Assembly (NCBI RefSeq): GCF_015694425.1
Contig: NZ_JADQDN010000001.1
Location: 186,001 to 250,000 of the forward strand
Direction: 5' to 3'
Length of the DNA stretch: 64,000 bases
From: Microvirga terrestris
GTDB taxonomy: Bacteria; Pseudomonadota; Alphaproteobacteria; Rhizobiales; Beijerinckiaceae
Shown: in pieces, positions 63,479 through 64,000 of the stretch
How positions within the stretch are numbered: position 1 is the first letter of the stretch
How the letters are laid out: the number at the start of each line of letters is the position of its first letter
Notes under the pieces: generated by a model
What the model saw: only the letters and a program-made list of their open reading frames with translations
What the model was told of the DNA's origin: nothing
Databases searched by the model: none
Made by a program: the position numbers and the translations under genes

Positions 63479-63770
63479 GCAGACAGGTGAAGGCGGGATT
63501 TTGGCGTGAGGCGGAAGTATGGCCAATTTCTGAGTTGAGGCAGTAAGCCGACCTTCATTCAATCCGCTCTTCGTTATACTTTGACCCAAACCAGACCTGT
63601 CGTGCCCTGCCAATAATTCCTCAGATAACGTTCTGTCCTGCCAGCAGTGCTCTGCGCCGCACTTACGCTCCGATTGTGCCGACAGATTCGTCAATGATCG
63701 GCTTGCAGCCAGTCCCAAGCAGGCTGCGCCGCTTCCGGCAATTCTGTGCGTCAAGCATGAGCAAAGCCTC

Positions 63771-64000
63771 TCAGCGGATTCGCGGTGGGGCTCCGCCTGC
63801 CGACTGCACGGAGAGGGCTCCCGCTTCAATCCCGGCGGCCAAGCTTCTCCCAAGGTCCGAGGTGCCGAGCCAGGAGTGCAGAAAGCCTGCATTGAAAGCA
63901 TCACCCGCTCCTGTTGTATCGACAACGTTCACCCGAAGCGCTTCAGCAGAGATACGGGTCGATCCGCAGGAGGCCACTGCACCGCGCTCGCCGCACTTCA
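63771..64000 (-). CDS. PfkB-family carbohydrate kinase, C-terminal fragment
   Basis: The window edge cuts the 5' part. Visible are the last ~76 residues: KCGERGAVAS, then VVDTTGAGDAFNAGFLHSWL, the ribokinase/PfkB signature with the catalytic Asp in GAGD, and a short C-terminal tail. The sugar substrate cannot be inferred. Reads toward the M81 gene (convergent). The 292 bp between them hold no gene. Confidence 0.85.
   Translation of the reverse strand, partial: KCGERGAVASCGSTRISAEALRVNVVDTTGAGDAFNAGFLHSWLGTSDLGRSLAAGIEAGALSVQSAGGAPPRIR

Noticed and set aside
63479-63770. A gene between the M81 peptidase and the PfkB fragment
   Set aside because: The frames are short and overlap both convergent ends without homology.

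Overview
The window is a GC-rich bacterial chromosome segment from an alphaproteobacterium, most likely order Hyphomicrobiales and perhaps near Methylobacteriaceae/Microvirga (the genus is a guess). Support comes from the split, circularly permuted tmRNA gene, a GAAC-N7-GAAC LexA operator, the imuA-imuB-dnaE2 mutasome, the order thyA ... folA-hflK-hflC-DUF2065-degP-serB-miaA ... ilvB-ilvN-ilvC, and the RHH/DUF4169/fumC cluster. Most of the window is ordinary chromosomal backbone. Accessory character rises after the tRNA-Lys gene at 48.7 kb.

Layout. 1-3.7 kb: 3' part of ligA, an AraC regulator and azlCD (branched-chain amino-acid export). 3.7-12.2 kb: M24 aminopeptidase P, two very small proteins, prmA, an SDR, cfa and uvrD, with REP-like palindromes in two gaps. 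12.3-18.4 kb: a small secreted protein, a thioesterase, a D-lactate/glycolate-type FAD dehydrogenase and a giant AsmA protein. 18.4-22.8 kb: RHH protein, DUF4169 protein, fumC, a cytochrome P450, then sspB with the tmRNA gene ssrA directly upstream on the same strand. 22.8-32.8 kb: thyA, DUF2293, an inserted M64-RTX protease, a GNAT, folA, hflK, hflC, DUF2065, degP, serB and miaA. 32.8-40.5 kb: a Tat-exported FAD oxidase, an RMD1-like protein, then ilvB (behind a leader peptide and terminator), a GST, ilvN, a DUF924 protein and ilvC. 40.5-48.5 kb: cNMP-patatin protein, small membrane and hydrophilic proteins, DedA, pdxY, PhzF, NUDIX, a lipoprotein, and leuA behind a leucine-rich leader. 48.7-55.4 kb: tRNA-Lys(CTT), a LexA-box-controlled imuA-imuB-dnaE2 operon and a frameshifted GAF gene. 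55.4-56.6 kb: no credible gene. 56.6-63.5 kb: a probable catabolic cassette: YheO-type regulator, periplasmic binding protein, PLP dehydratase, DoeB-like deacylase, ornithine-cyclodeaminase-like reductase and M81 peptidase. A partial PfkB sugar kinase runs off the right edge.

How the genes work together. (i) ssrA and sspB lie back to back: one makes the trans-translation tag, the other is the adaptor that delivers tagged proteins to ClpXP. (ii) ilvB, ilvN, ilvC and leuA are the branched-chain amino-acid pathway; ilvB and leuA each carry a short reading frame rich in codons for the end product, as expected of ribosome-mediated attenuation, while azlCD would export the same amino acids. (iii) thyA and folA supply dTMP and recycle folate. 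(iv) hflKC and degP are membrane and periplasmic quality control. (v) imuA-imuB-dnaE2 is the SOS mutagenesis module. (vi) The right-hand cassette resembles ectoine/hydroxyectoine utilisation (eutB, eutC, doeB) but lacks several expected partners, so its substrate is open. No wholly new defence system, CRISPR array or intact mobile element is visible.
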